Made by a program: the position numbers and the translations under genes
In this document: positions 41,288 to 51,700 of the stretch, one piece after another
Layout: each line of letters opens with the position of its first letter
Position numbering within the stretch: the stretch's first letter is position 1
The notes under the pieces: model-generated
What the model was told of the DNA's origin: nothing
Databases searched by the model: none
What the model saw: the letters and a program-made list of their open reading frames with translations, nothing else
DNA from: DATILL01 sp035476575
GTDB taxonomy: Bacteria > Actinomycetota > Actinomycetes > Mycobacteriales > JACQDL01
Length of the DNA: 64,000 nt
Assembly: GCA_035476575.1 (NCBI GenBank)
Contig: DATILL010000006.1
Location: 1 to 64,000, forward strand
Reading direction: 5' to 3'

Positions 41288-42442
41288 TCAGGCGTGTGCC
41301 CGGCGGTGATGGCCCAGCGTGGCAGCCGCCCGGCGGACCGGCGACAACGCGGCACCGGGCAGCAGGTCCTCCAGGAAGCCGTACTCCGTGGCCAGCCCGG
41401 CGGGGTGCCGGCCCGCCCGCACCTCCTGCCACCAGGCCACGATCTCACCCCAGCCGGGCGCGGACAGCGAGCCGCCGAAGTGCTGTACCGACAGGGCCGC
41501 GCACAGGTTGGCGAACCGTAGCCGGTGCGCCAGCGGCCAGCCAGCCAGCGTACCCAGCACGAAACCGGCCCCGAACACGTCGCCGGCCCCCGTCGGGTCA
41601 ATGGCCGGCACGGTCAGGCCGCGCACCCGGGCGCGCTCGCCGGTCGTCTCGTCCACCGCCATCGCGCCGCGCGGGCCGCGGGTGATCGCGACGAGCGGCA
41701 CGTGCCGGGCCAGCCGAGCCAGCGCGGCCTCGGCCGAGTCGACCCCGGTCAGCAGCATCGCCTCTGCGGCGTTGGGCAGGAAGGCGTGGCAGTGCCGCAG
41801 CCGGGACAGCACCTGCTCCGCGCGGGTCTCGGACTGGTCCCAGCCGATGTCGGCAAAGACGAGGCTGCCGGCGTCGGACGCGAACCGGACCCAGGCCTGC
41901 TCCTCGACGTCGAGGTGGGCCAGGCAGGCCCGGGCGGCCGGCGGCTGGCCGATCATGTCGTCCAGCGGCATCGGTGCGGGGTGGCCGTGGGTGACCATGG
42001 TCCGGTCCTGGTTGATCGCCAGCGACACCGTCACCGGGGAGTGCCAGCCGTCGAACCGGCGGGACGGCGTGAGGTCGACGTCCTCCTGCCGCGCCAGCGT
42101 GTCCCAGCAGTAGTCGCCGTAGACATCGGCGCCGATCGCGGCGGCCAGCCAGGTGCGCATGCCGAGCCGGCGCATGGCGACCGCGGCGTTCGCGATCCCG
42201 CCGGGGCTGGAGCCCATCCCGGGCGCCCACACCTCGGTACCGGCCCGCGGGAAGTACCGCAGGCCGGTGAACACGATGTCGATGAAGACGGTGCCGGCGC
42301 AGAAGACGTCGATGAACGGGTCGCCGGCTCGGCGGACGCAGGAGAGCGGGTCGATGCTCGCGGCGACCAAACGGCCGGCGGACGGCCGGCGGAGCTCGTC
42401 CGGGCAGTCAGAATCCGGGCAGTCGGGCTCGGCCTCGGTCAC
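41288..42442 (-). CDS. PfkB-family carbohydrate kinase
   Basis: 384 residues from GTG 42442. The first ~45 residues are Pro/Asp/Cys-rich and not family-like, so an internal start such as the GTG before RRAGDPFIDVFCAG is possible. Ribokinase-fold signatures are GMGSSPGGIANAAVAMRRLG (~85), SLVFADIGWD, AFLPNAAEAMLLTG, VAITRGPRGAMAVDE and the catalytic C-terminal motif IDPTGAGDVFGAGFVLG with the base Asp. It phosphorylates a sugar or nucleoside; which one is not visible. It is divergent from the GH4 gene 23 bp away and upstream of the ABC exporter, suggesting a sugar or glycoside locus. Confidence 0.8.
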   Translation of the reverse strand: MTEAEPDCPDSDCPDELRRPSAGRLVAASIDPLSCVRRAGDPFIDVFCAGTVFIDIVFTGLRYFPRAGTEVWAPGMGSSPGGIANAAVAMRRLGMRTWLAAAIGADVYGDYCWDTLARQEDVDLTPSRRFDGWHSPVTVSLAINQDRTMVTHGHPAPMPLDDMIGQPPAARACLAHLDVEEQAWVRFASDAGSLVFADIGWDQSETRAEQVLSRLRHCHAFLPNAAEAMLLTGVDSAEAALARLARHVPLVAITRGPRGAMAVDETTGERARVRGLTVPAIDPTGAGDVFGAGFVLGTLAGWPLAHRLRFANLCAALSVQHFGGSLSAPGWGEIVAWWQEVRAGRHPAGLATEYGFLEDLLPGAALSPVRRAAATLGHHRRAHA

Positions 42443-42465
42443 CGGTCCAGGTTAGCCTTCCCCTG

Positions 42466-43893
42466 ATGAGGCTGACGATCATCGGTGGCGGAGGGTTTCG
42501 GGTGCCCCTGGTATACCAGGCGCTGCTGGACCCGCCGGGCTGTGCGCCGCTGGTGGATGAGGTCGCGCTGTACGACGCCGACCCGGGCCGGGTGGCCGCG
42601 ATCGGCCCGGTGCTGGCCGGGCTGGCGGAGCGGGCCAGGCCGGCGGGTACGGCGGGGCGAGCGGGTACGGCGGGTGACCGACCGGCCGCGCCGCAGGTGT
42701 TGGCCTGCCCGACCCTCGACGAGGCGCTGGCCGGCGCGCAGTACGTCTTCTGCGCGGTCCGCGTCGGCGGGCTGCGCGGGCGGGTCGTGGACGAGCGGGT
42801 CGCCCTCGACCTCGGCCTGCTCGGGCAGGAGACCACCGGGGCAGGCGGCGTCTGTTATGGCCTGCGCGGCGTACCGGTCATGGACAGCATCGCGACCCGG
42901 ATCGCGGCGCGGGCCCCGGACGCCTGGACGATCAACTTCACCAACCCGGCCGGCCTGGTCACCGAGGCGATGGGCGCGGTGCTCGGCGACCGGGTGATCG
43001 GGATCTGCGACTCGCCTGCCGGGCTGCTGCGTCGGGTCGCCTGGCTGCTCGGCGTGCGGCTGGAGCGGGTCTGGTTCGACTACGCCGGGCTGAACCACCT
43101 GGGCTGGCTGCGCGCGGCGTACGTTGACGGCCGGGACCGGCTGCCGGGGCTGCTGGCCGACCCGGTGGCGCTGGGCCGGATCGAGGAGGGGCGGCTGTTC
43201 GGCCCGGACTGGCTAGGCGAGCTGGGGATGATCCCGAACGAGTACCTGTACTACTACTACTACACCCGCGAGGTGATCGCGGCGATCCGGGCCGGCGGGC
43301 AGACCCGGGGGGAGCTCCTGGCCGGCCAGCAGGGCGCCTTCTACGCCCGGCTGGCAGCGGGGGGCCGGGCCGGCATCGAGCCCGAGCGAGCGGCCGCGGA
43401 GTGGGCCCGGGTGCGGGCCGAGCGGGACGCGACCTATCTGGCCGAGGCGCCGCGCGGGTCGGCGGCGGACGGCGAGCCGGCCGGCGGTGGGTACGAGCAG
43501 TTGGCAGTGGCGGTCATGGCCGCGCTGGCCGGACGGGCGCCGTCGACGCTGGTGCTGAACGTGCGCAACCGGTCGGCACTGTCTGCTGTGGACCATGCCG
43601 CGGTGGTCGAGGTGCCGTGCCTGGTCGACGGCAACGGCGCCCATCCGGTCGCGGTCGGAGAGCTGCCGGCGGGCGCTGGTGCCCTGGTCGCCGCGGTCAA
43701 GGCGGCGGAGCGCGCCACCATCGAGGCGGCCCGGTCCGGCTCGCGGTCGGCGGCGGTCCGGGCGCTCGCACTGCACCCGCTGGTCGACTCGGTGGACACC
43801 GCCCGGCTACTGCTGAACGGCTACGCGGCCGGCCACCCCGAGCTGGCCCACCTCGCCCCAACAACAAAAGGTCACCACACGGCGCACAGGTGA
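42466..43893 (+). CDS. GH4 family 6-phospho-beta-glucosidase
   Basis: 475 residues from ATG 42466. GH4 enzymes use NAD+ and a divalent metal to cleave phosphorylated glycosides. MRLTIIGGGGFRVPLVYQALL is the NAD-binding start. QETTGAGGVCYGLRGVPVM, WTINFTNPAGLVTEAM, GICDSPAGLL (metal-binding Cys) and DYAGLNHLGWLR (His) match 6-phospho-beta-glucosidases, followed by IPNEYLYYYYYTREV. A low-complexity insert PAGTAGRAGTAGDRP lies near residue 65. The final ~10 residues (PTTKGHHTAHR) and the stop lie in the dispersed repeat at 43868, so the repeat has replaced or extended the natural end. It pairs with the divergent PfkB kinase. Confidence 0.85.
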   Translation: MRLTIIGGGGFRVPLVYQALLDPPGCAPLVDEVALYDADPGRVAAIGPVLAGLAERARPAGTAGRAGTAGDRPAAPQVLACPTLDEALAGAQYVFCAVRVGGLRGRVVDERVALDLGLLGQETTGAGGVCYGLRGVPVMDSIATRIAARAPDAWTINFTNPAGLVTEAMGAVLGDRVIGICDSPAGLLRRVAWLLGVRLERVWFDYAGLNHLGWLRAAYVDGRDRLPGLLADPVALGRIEEGRLFGPDWLGELGMIPNEYLYYYYYTREVIAAIRAGGQTRGELLAGQQGAFYARLAAGGRAGIEPERAAAEWARVRAERDATYLAEAPRGSAADGEPAGGGYEQLAVAVMAALAGRAPSTLVLNVRNRSALSAVDHAAVVEVPCLVDGNGAHPVAVGELPAGAGALVAAVKAAERATIEAARSGSRSAAVRALALHPLVDSVDTARLLLNGYAAGHPELAHLAPTTKGHHTAHR

Positions 43894-44001
43894 CCACCCG
43901 GGCGGGCCAGGCCCCGATAGGTCACCACACGGCGCACAGGTCACCACACGGGCGGCCCAGGCCCCGATAGGTCACCACAACGCCGAGAGGTGACCACACG
44001 G
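43868..44001. repeat. Dispersed intergenic repeat, cluster 2
   Basis: Three units start at ~43868, 43919 and 43969 (steps 51 and 50 bp). Each has AGGTCACCACA, a GGCGCACAGG or CGCCGAGAGG core and GTGACCAC. The first two also share GGCCAGGCCCCGAT or CCCAGGCCCCGAT. The last unit is the inverse of the cluster at 36339. The GH4 stop codon lies inside the first unit. Confidence 0.8.
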
Positions 44002-44187
44002 TCAGGCGGCGGCGTGGGGTGTGGTGGCGAGGCCGGCCAGGTCGGCCACCAGCTCGAACGAACGCTCCCGGTCGGCCGGGTCGTACGTGATCGTGTTGAT
44101 CATCAGCTCGTCGGCGGCAGTAGCAGCGAGCAACTCGGTCAGGCCGCGGTGCACGGTCTCCGGTGTGCCCAGAATCTTCGCGGCCAA
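44002..44187 (-). pseudogene. C-terminal fragment of a luciferase-like (LLM) flavin monooxygenase
   Basis: 61 residues: ILGTPETVHRGLTELLAATAADELMINTITYDPADRERSFELVADLAG. This is the final segment of LLM-class flavin-dependent oxidoreductases, where GTPE and DELMI...TYD..DR.RS are conserved. The other ~270 residues are missing, so it is a relic. The stop borders the repeat cluster. Confidence 0.7.
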
Positions 44188-44521
44188 CGCATCACGTCGC
44201 TGGATACGACATCACCACCGAACTACCCCGACTCGCTGGCAGCCCGCTACCCGCACGACAACCCGCCACCGAACTCCGATACAGGCTCATCGAAGCCACC
44301 CACACCGCACGACGACGGCCACCACCCGACTGGACCATCAGCGCCGATCCGCACCGACACGAGCCAAACCAGACGCCCCCAGTGCCAACCGAACGATCGA
44401 CTACCCGGTCGATCCGTGACCGTGGAAAGGCCAGCGTTGACCGTCTGCACGCGTTACGCACTCAGCGCACCCGTCAAGGCTGTAGCCTGGACAGACTCTG
44501 GTCAGAACTTTGCCAGGCATC

Positions 44522-44602
44522 ATGACGATGCCGGAAATCATGGAAGGTCATGAGTATGAGTTCGATGCGGCGCTTTCGTTTGCTGGGGAAGATCGCGATA
44601 CG
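44522..44602 (+). pseudogene. N-terminal fragment of a TIR-domain protein
   Basis: ATG 44522 opens MTMPEIMEGHEYEFDAALSFAGEDRD. This has the first strand and box 1 of TIR domains (YDxALSFAGEDR). It breaks off just before a secreted protein gene that starts in another frame at 44625. Only about 26 residues are recognisable. The ~330 bp before it (44188-44521) show no gene. Confidence 0.55.
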
Positions 44603-44624
44603 ACAAGCTGGAGGCGTCAAGTTC

Positions 44625-45155
44625 ATGCGTCGGTGGCACCAGGCGCTCGCCGTCACCGCCGTGCTGGGCACTGTCATCGTGGCGGATACCGCCGCCGCTC
44701 ACGCCACCACCACCTTGGTCACCTGTACCGGCACGTCCACGGTGATGTATCAGCCGGGCCTGACCACGACCCCCAAGACAGTGCATTACGACGAGATCGA
44801 TAACTTCAGCGGCTGCACCTCCACCGACACTACACTCACCTCCGGCATCGCCTCGCTGTCGGTGGACTTCCCGAACGCCACCTGCAACGGCCTGGCCGGA
44901 ACATTCACGTACCCCGCCTACCCGATCGTCTGGAACGACGGGCAGACCAGCACCCTGTCACTGACATTCACCGACGTCATCGCGCTAGGCGTCGAACAGT
45001 CAACCGGAGTCGGCGCCGTGACCGCAGGCCGGTTCCAGGGCGCCACCGCGACCGTCACTCTGATCCTCACCGCACCCAACCCGTTGCAGTGCCTGACCGC
45101 ACAGGGCGTCACCAGCCAGACCGGCAACGCCAGCATAGCAATCATTTCGCCCTGA
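44625..45155 (+). CDS. Small secreted protein, unknown family
   Basis: 176 residues from ATG 44625 behind GGAGG (10 bp), chosen over upstream ATGs in the same frame because it opens directly with a signal peptide: MRRWHQALAVTAVLGTVIVA followed by AHA and likely cleavage near residue 28. The mature part is Thr/Ser-rich and beta-rich with several cysteines (VTCTGTSTVMYQPGL, FSGCTSTDTTLTSG, PNATCNGLAG, PLQCLTAQGV). It resembles small extracellular jelly-roll proteins of actinomycetes, but I cannot name the family. Codon usage is less GC-biased than in neighbours. It appears to have landed on a TIR gene remnant. Confidence 0.65.
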   Translation: MRRWHQALAVTAVLGTVIVADTAAAHATTTLVTCTGTSTVMYQPGLTTTPKTVHYDEIDNFSGCTSTDTTLTSGIASLSVDFPNATCNGLAGTFTYPAYPIVWNDGQTSTLSLTFTDVIALGVEQSTGVGAVTAGRFQGATATVTLILTAPNPLQCLTAQGVTSQTGNASIAIISP

Positions 45156-45742
45156 CAAGAGCAAGGCTCTTTGGAGTTTGATCGATAGAAGTTGGCTGTC
45201 TACCGCCAATGTCTGCACAGGTCCGGTTCGAAGGGGTCGTCGACCACCGCTGGCGGGGTAGCCGATGGTACGGCTTCGCGGATGTAGGGCTGAGTGGTCG
45301 CGGCCGCGTGGCCGCAAGCCCGGCACCGTCGCAGCGACCCGGCCGATACCGAAGCCGAACGGCCGATTACTTGACTGTTTCGTGGACATTGCCCGACGGA
45401 CCTGCTTGGTACCGACACAGTCACCATACTTCGACGCACAAGATCAACTACGGAACCGGGGGCGCACGAATGTCCAGCCGACACACGGCGACCAAGCGGA
45501 AGATCTGCCGTTGCCTCCTTCCCGGGATCTACGGGACACGGCCTAGCCGCCCAGCCGCGCCCACAGGGGCATCCGCCGCAGCGTCGGCACGAGCCCGCGC
45601 CTCCCGGATCGGCGAGCGCCGGTCCGCCGCGGCGGCTGGGCCGATGGGTCAGGACGACCATGGCCATCGGCCCAGCACCGTGGCCGCTTGAGCGGTCTTG
45701 CGGACCACCCGGTGGTTCTTCAGCACCGCCACGCAGCCGCTG
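45156..45742. other. Gene-free stretch after the secreted protein
   Basis: About 590 bp. A minus-frame stretch near 45215-45330 (RCRACGHAAATTQPY) has a CxxC look but nothing around it supports a gene. No clear repeat was seen. Confidence 0.4.
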
Positions 45743-48700
45743 TCACCTGCCTGGGGTGATGGCTGGGGCGGTCGGGTTGGCCGGCACTCCGAGGTAGTCG
45801 GCGAGGAGTTTGGTGATGTCGGCAATGTATGGGGTGAGCGGGTAGAGGTGGGTGGTGACCGCCTCGGTTGTCGCGGCGGTGAGGTTGGCGAGGTTGGCGA
45901 GGTTGGCGGGATTCGCCGTGACGTGGGGTCCGAGCTTGGTGATCAGGTCGTAGTCGCTGCGGAGCCCGGCGGCTCGCATCTCCTTCTGCAGTTTGCCGGC
46001 GTCGGGGTCGAGGAGGCGGCTGACGAACGTGACCCGGTGCAGGATGCGCCAGCACGGCGGTTTCTGGTTGGTTTGGTTGGCCTGCCGTAGCGACGCTGCC
46101 TGCGGGTCGGTGGCCAGCCAGTCCGGGTCGACGACCTTGCCGAAGAAGTCGTCGAAGTTGTCCTTGGTGGTGTCCAGGTAGAAGGTCATGAAACGGTAGG
46201 CGTCGACTCTGCCGGGAACGGTCTTCGGCGTGCCGTCGGCTTCGTAGACCAGTTTGCCGTCGACGTAGCGGAGCAGGTCCTGGCCGCCGGTGCAGGAGAC
46301 GTCAATCTTGAACGTCTGCTTGGACTCCTTCTTCCTGGTCCGGGTGACGCTGCTGCCGCCGGACATGGACAGCTCGAACCCGAACTTGCTGCTGATGCCG
46401 CCGCCCTCCAGCTTGGCCGAGGCGCCGAAGGTGGCGGTTCCCTTGACGGAGTACTTGCCGGCGGTGGTCTGGGTGACGACGTCGGTGGTGCTGGTGGTCT
46501 CGGCAAAGTAGCCGCCCTCGGCGGTCCACAGGTAGGTGTTGGCCAGGTTGCGCCGGGCGGCGGCCTGGATGGCGCGCGCGCCGGCGGCTGCGGTGTCGCC
46601 GCGGCCGGTGTCGCGGTCCAGGCGCGGGCCGCCCATGTCCGCCAGCACCTTGTTGGCCCGCTCGAACGTCGGGTCGGCCGCGTGCGTCTCGGTTGACACC
46701 GACTCGTAGAAGCCCCGCAGCTGCTGCTCCTGGCGTTCGATGCGGCGCTTGAGGGCGTACGCCTCCCGGGGCTTGTAGTAGCTGAACTGGACGCCGCCGC
46801 CGGCGTCGGGGTAGTCGGGGTCCGGGAACGGGCGGCCGTTCAGGCCGTTGCCGATGACGCCGTCCAGGGTGCCCTGCTTGGTGTAGCGGGGGTTGATCTT
46901 GAACTTGATGAGGTTCCAGTCGCGGGGGATGTCCGGGTTGGGCACCATCCGGTAGGCGACCAGTGCCCGGTTGTGCTCCAGCCGCAGCGCGTAGACATCG
47001 GCGGTGTCCGACTGCACCACGGCGAAGCCGAGGTTGGCCGGCACCCACCGCCGGCCGACCACCGGGTTGGCCTGCTTGTTGGGGTCCTCCCAGCTGCCGG
47101 TGAGCGCCACGCTGCTGGCGCGGGTGAGGTTGCGTCCCTCAGAGACCTGCGTGTCGCTGCTCCAGGCGTTGGAGTACTCCATGCCGATGCTGGCGTTCAC
47201 CGCGACGGTGACCTCGGTGACCGGGTTGGCGGTGCCGAACCCGAGCGGCGCGACGACCAGGTGCGCCTTGAACTTGCCCTCGAAGTCGTAGGTGACCTTC
47301 GCGGCCGTCTCCATGCTGTTCTCCCTGCTGGAGGACAGCGTGTTGGTGACCTCGTCGGCCTGCTCGAAGGTGACCTTGGCGGTGTCCTTGTAGTCGCCGT
47401 CCCCCGGCTTGATGACCAGGTTCTCCGACGGGACCGGCGGGGCGCCTTCGATGTAGCCGATGAGCTGGGGGTCGAACTGGGCCTGCCCGACCCACTCGCT
47501 GAGCAGGGTGCCGATCTTGTAGCCGGTGACCAGGTGCCAGCGGCCGCCCTGCTGGTAGGTGTAGCAGCGTTTGAGCACCCCGCGGATGCCGCGGCCGGGG
47601 AGCCGCTGGATGTCGGCGTACTCGGTGACCCCCGGGGCGGCGCCGATCGGCTGGTTGAAGGCGGTGCGCACGCCGGTCAGCGCGGAGCGGACCTCGGCGG
47701 AGTCGGGGGAGATCGGCGCGGTGGAGACCACGACCTGCGGCGCCTGCGCGGCCGCGGGCGGTGCCAGGTGCAGGCCGCGCAACCCCCTGTCGAGCAACTG
47801 CATCGTGGTGCCGGCGACGGTGGAGTCGGCGTCGAAGGGGTAGTAGGCGACGAGGTCGTCGGTCTTGGCCTCGCCGTGCAGCCGGGTGAAGAGGTGGTCC
47901 AGGATCTGCTCCTCGGTCCGGGCGGTCTGCCACACCCGGATCTCGTCGAGGGTGCCGTTGAACGCCTCGTCCAGGCCGCCGGCCGCGGTTGCGCGGCCGC
48001 CGATGGTGACCTGGTCGGGTCCCCAGATGCCGGAGCTGCCCATCAGGTCGGCGGCAGTGGGGTCGCCGTTGTGGTACAGCGCGAAGCGGTTGCCGGCGGG
48101 GTCGGGCGACTTGACCCAGCGCACGCCGCCGTGCAGCCGGGCCGGGTGCGCCTCAGTGCTGTCGGCGGTGATGTTGCCGGCGTGCTCGGGGAACTGCCAC
48201 TGGGCGACCAGGCCCTCCGCATGGGTGGTGATCGCGGCGCCGATCTGCGCCGGGTCCCGGACCACGTTCCAGATCCGCACCTCGGACAGCACCCCGCGCA
48301 GCCCGTGCAGGCCCTCGGGCGTGAGCCCCCACCGGCAGCGCCCGATCTCCACCGGCGCGTCGTTGCCGGCCGGCTGCGGGCCGCTGTGGGAGGCGTGGAT
48401 GGCGTCGTCGGACCGGCCGTTGATCGAGAAGCGGATGTCGAAGCCGGTGGAGGTGGGCTTGCGGGTGACCCCCACCTTGTAGAACACGCCCGCCTGCAGC
48501 TTCGTCGTGGACCGGTGCTGGATCAGCGTTCCGCCGGACTCGTACATCAGCGCGAGCTCGCCCTCGGGCTGGACGTAGAGGGCGTAGGGCACGGTCTGCG
48601 CGGCGCCGCTGCTTTCGATGACGCCCTTGGAGACCACGCCGTGCCAGACGCCCAGCGTGTCGAGCTTGACGAACGCGACGATGGTGAGGGCGCCGACGAG

Positions 48701-51700
48701 GTTGAGGTCGCTGGCGTTGCCGGCGTCCAGCCACGAGGTGCCGTCGAAGCGTGTCGCCCAGTTCTGGGTGAACGCCACCGCCAGGTGGTCCCACTGCCCG
48801 GTGGGGAACGTGTCGCGGCTGCGGACGAGTTGGTCGCCGACCGCGGCGAGGATCTGGTAGCCGCGCACCCCGGACACGACCACCTTCGGGTTGCCGGACG
48901 GGGTCGCGTCGTGCCCGTGCTTGGACAGGTCGCTGGTCTGCCGGCCGGGGAAGCTCCAGTAGGCCAGCAGCCCTGCCTCCTGCCCGGTCAGCCGGCGGCT
49001 GTAGTCCGTGCGCACCTCCTCACCGGTGCGGGCCCGCCCCCAGATCCGCACCTCGTCCATCTCGACCTTGGCCTTCGACACGCTTCCCGCTACCGGGATG
49101 GCGCCGAGCACAAGCTGGCCGCTGCCCGTGTACTGGCCCTTGGCGCGGCCCCGGAGCACCTCCTGCCCGTCGCGATAGATGACCCGGTCGCCGGTCGCCC
49201 GCTCATAGGTGCAGGCCCAGTGGTGCCAGCGGGAGTCGCTCGGGGCCGCGGTGTTCATGCCGTCGCCCCAGAAGTCGAACGTGAACTGGTTGGTCTCCCG
49301 GAACCCGATGTGCAGCGACTTCCCGGCGGTCTGGTTCTGCGTGTTCTGGGTGAGGAGGTAGTCCATCCGGCCGGCGGACGGCCGCCTGGCCCACAGCTCC
49401 ACGGTAAAGTCGGTGCCGGCCAGGGCGAGCTTGGTGCCGCAGTCCAGGTAGTCGCTGGCCCCGTCGAAGGACAACGCAGTCTGGAACTGCGCGTCGGCCA
49501 CGCCCAGGGTGTACTGCGCGGCGGTGGTGTCCTGCGCGGCGGGGATGTTCGCCTGCACGATGCGGGCTCTGGGGCCGGCGAAGGTCGGGTTGGCCCAGGC
49601 CTCCACGGTCAGGTCGCCGGGCATCGCCGCCCTGGTCAGCTGGGCGGCCGGCAGGGTCAGCCGCTGGGTCAGGCCGTCGAACGCGAACGCCCGCCCCGGC
49701 GCGTTGCTGTGCCAGTGGCAGCCCTCACCGGCCACCTTGCCGGCGGCGGTGCCGTTGGGCACGAGGTCGAGCGCCGCCGCGCTTTCGGCGGAGGTCGCGG
49801 TGCCGGTGGCGGCGGCCACGAGGTCGCGGGCGAACGCGATGTCGGCCGCGACCAGCAGCGAGCCCCGGTTCAGCCGGACCCCCGGGCGGCTGGCGGTTGC
49901 CCAGGTGTAGTCGTAGACCACCGCCCGCACCTCGGTGCCTGCCGACGGCGGCGAGGCGAGGCTCTCGGTCAGGATGAGCTGGTCGGGGGCGGGGGTGGAG
50001 CGGACGGCGCAGACGGTCTGGCCCACCGCGACCGGCGTGCCGGCCGCCAGTTGCCCCGTGAGCGGGGCGGCCAGCACCACGCTGTCGCCCTGCGCCTTGG
50101 CCACCGTGCCCAGCAGGACGCCGACCGGCGGGGTGCCGTTGAGGACCGCGGCGTAGTGGTCGGCGCGGCGGGGCACCTTGGTGAACGTCTCGCGGGAGGT
50201 CTGCCCGCCCTGCGTGCAGGTGACGACCACGGTGCAGCGGGCGGCGTCCGGGCCGTCAGAGACCACGACGTCCAGGTCGGGCAGGTTCAGGCCGGTGTCG
50301 CGGCTGGTCAGCCGCAGCCGTCCGGTCTTGAGCGGGATCTCCTTGACCAGCCGGGAGACCCTGACGTCGTAGTAGGCGGCGAAGAACTGCTCGTCACCGC
50401 CGCGGAAGTACAGCGCCACGTCGCCGGTCGTGCTCTCCAGCAGGACCGGGGTGTCTTTGGTCCAGGCGAAGGTCAGCACCCCGCCGAGGACGCTCAGCCC
50501 CAGCCGGTCGGTGGCCACCCACGGCATCGGCAGCGCCACCTCGTCACCGCCCTGCATGCGGTCGGTGAGCGCGGCCAGCGCCGCCTGCTTGTCGGCCAGC
50601 ACCAGCCGCTCCGCGCCCAGCCGGCCCTGCGCGTCCTGCTGCCGCACAAGTTCCTCGATCAGCCGCAGTGCCGATCCCTCGTAGAACATGACCAGCTCCT
50701 GCCACCGCGGGTTCAGCCCGTAGAGCAGGCCCGGGAGCCACCCGTTGTCGCGCAGTTGCTTGTCCAGGGCCGGGCCCACCATGCCCAGGGTCTCCAGCGT
50801 CTGCGGCATCGCATCGGCCAGGCGCTGGTCCTCGCTGAGCTTTCCCTGGGCCAGCCGGACCTCCTGCTGCGCGGCGCTGATCGCCTCGGTCTGCTTGCTC
50901 GCAGCGGGCAGGTTGACGGCCGACAGCGCGATCCGCTGCGGCAGGAGGGCGAGCCGGCCGTCGCTGGCCACCGCGACGTCGAGGGCGGCAAGGTAGGGCC
51001 GGTCGGCCACCCCGCCCGGCGTCGGGCCGGTCGTGGCGCAGGCGAGCAGCACCCGCGCCTGCCGCTTGCTCGGCTGCGGCTGCTCGGCGTACCCGGTCGC
51101 GACGTCCTCCTGCTGGGAGTACAGGACGCTCGCCAGCCCGGAGACCACCGACCGGCCCTCGAAGGTGAACGACTCCCGGGACAGGCCGGGGCTGTCCCCC
51201 ACCGGGGCGGTCGAGGCGACCCACTCCACGGTGCCGCTGAGGCTCCCCTCGCGGGGGCTGTCGGTATGGTCGCGCACCGTGGTGCCGCTACCCTCGTCGA
51301 AGCGGTAGTAGGCGGCCAGGCCCGGTTCGACGCCGGCCAGCCGGCGGGCCTGGTCACGGGCCAGGTCGCGGGCCGGCCGAGGCTGGCTCCAGACGCGGAC
51401 CTCGTCGATCGTGCCGGAGAAGAAGTCCCGGTAGCCCGCCTTCGGGACCTGGCTGGCGCCGATGGAGATGAACGCCAACTGGTCCGCGGCCGGCGTGTAC
51501 GGCACCGCGCGGCTGGCCACGGCGGTGCCGTTGAGATACAGGCTGGCGGTCGTGCCGTCCAGCACCGCGGCGACGTGGGTGTCGCGGCCGGCCGGCAGCG
51601 GGTCGGGGGAGGCCAGCGGCGCGGCGGTGCCGACCTTCAGCACCAGCGCACCCTTGGCGTCCAGGCCCAGCCGGTACAACTCCTTACCCGAGATGTCCCG

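Noticed and set aside
45156..45742. Possible transposase remnant with CxxC
   Set aside because: Only one short motif is seen and no catalytic residues or inverted repeats support it.
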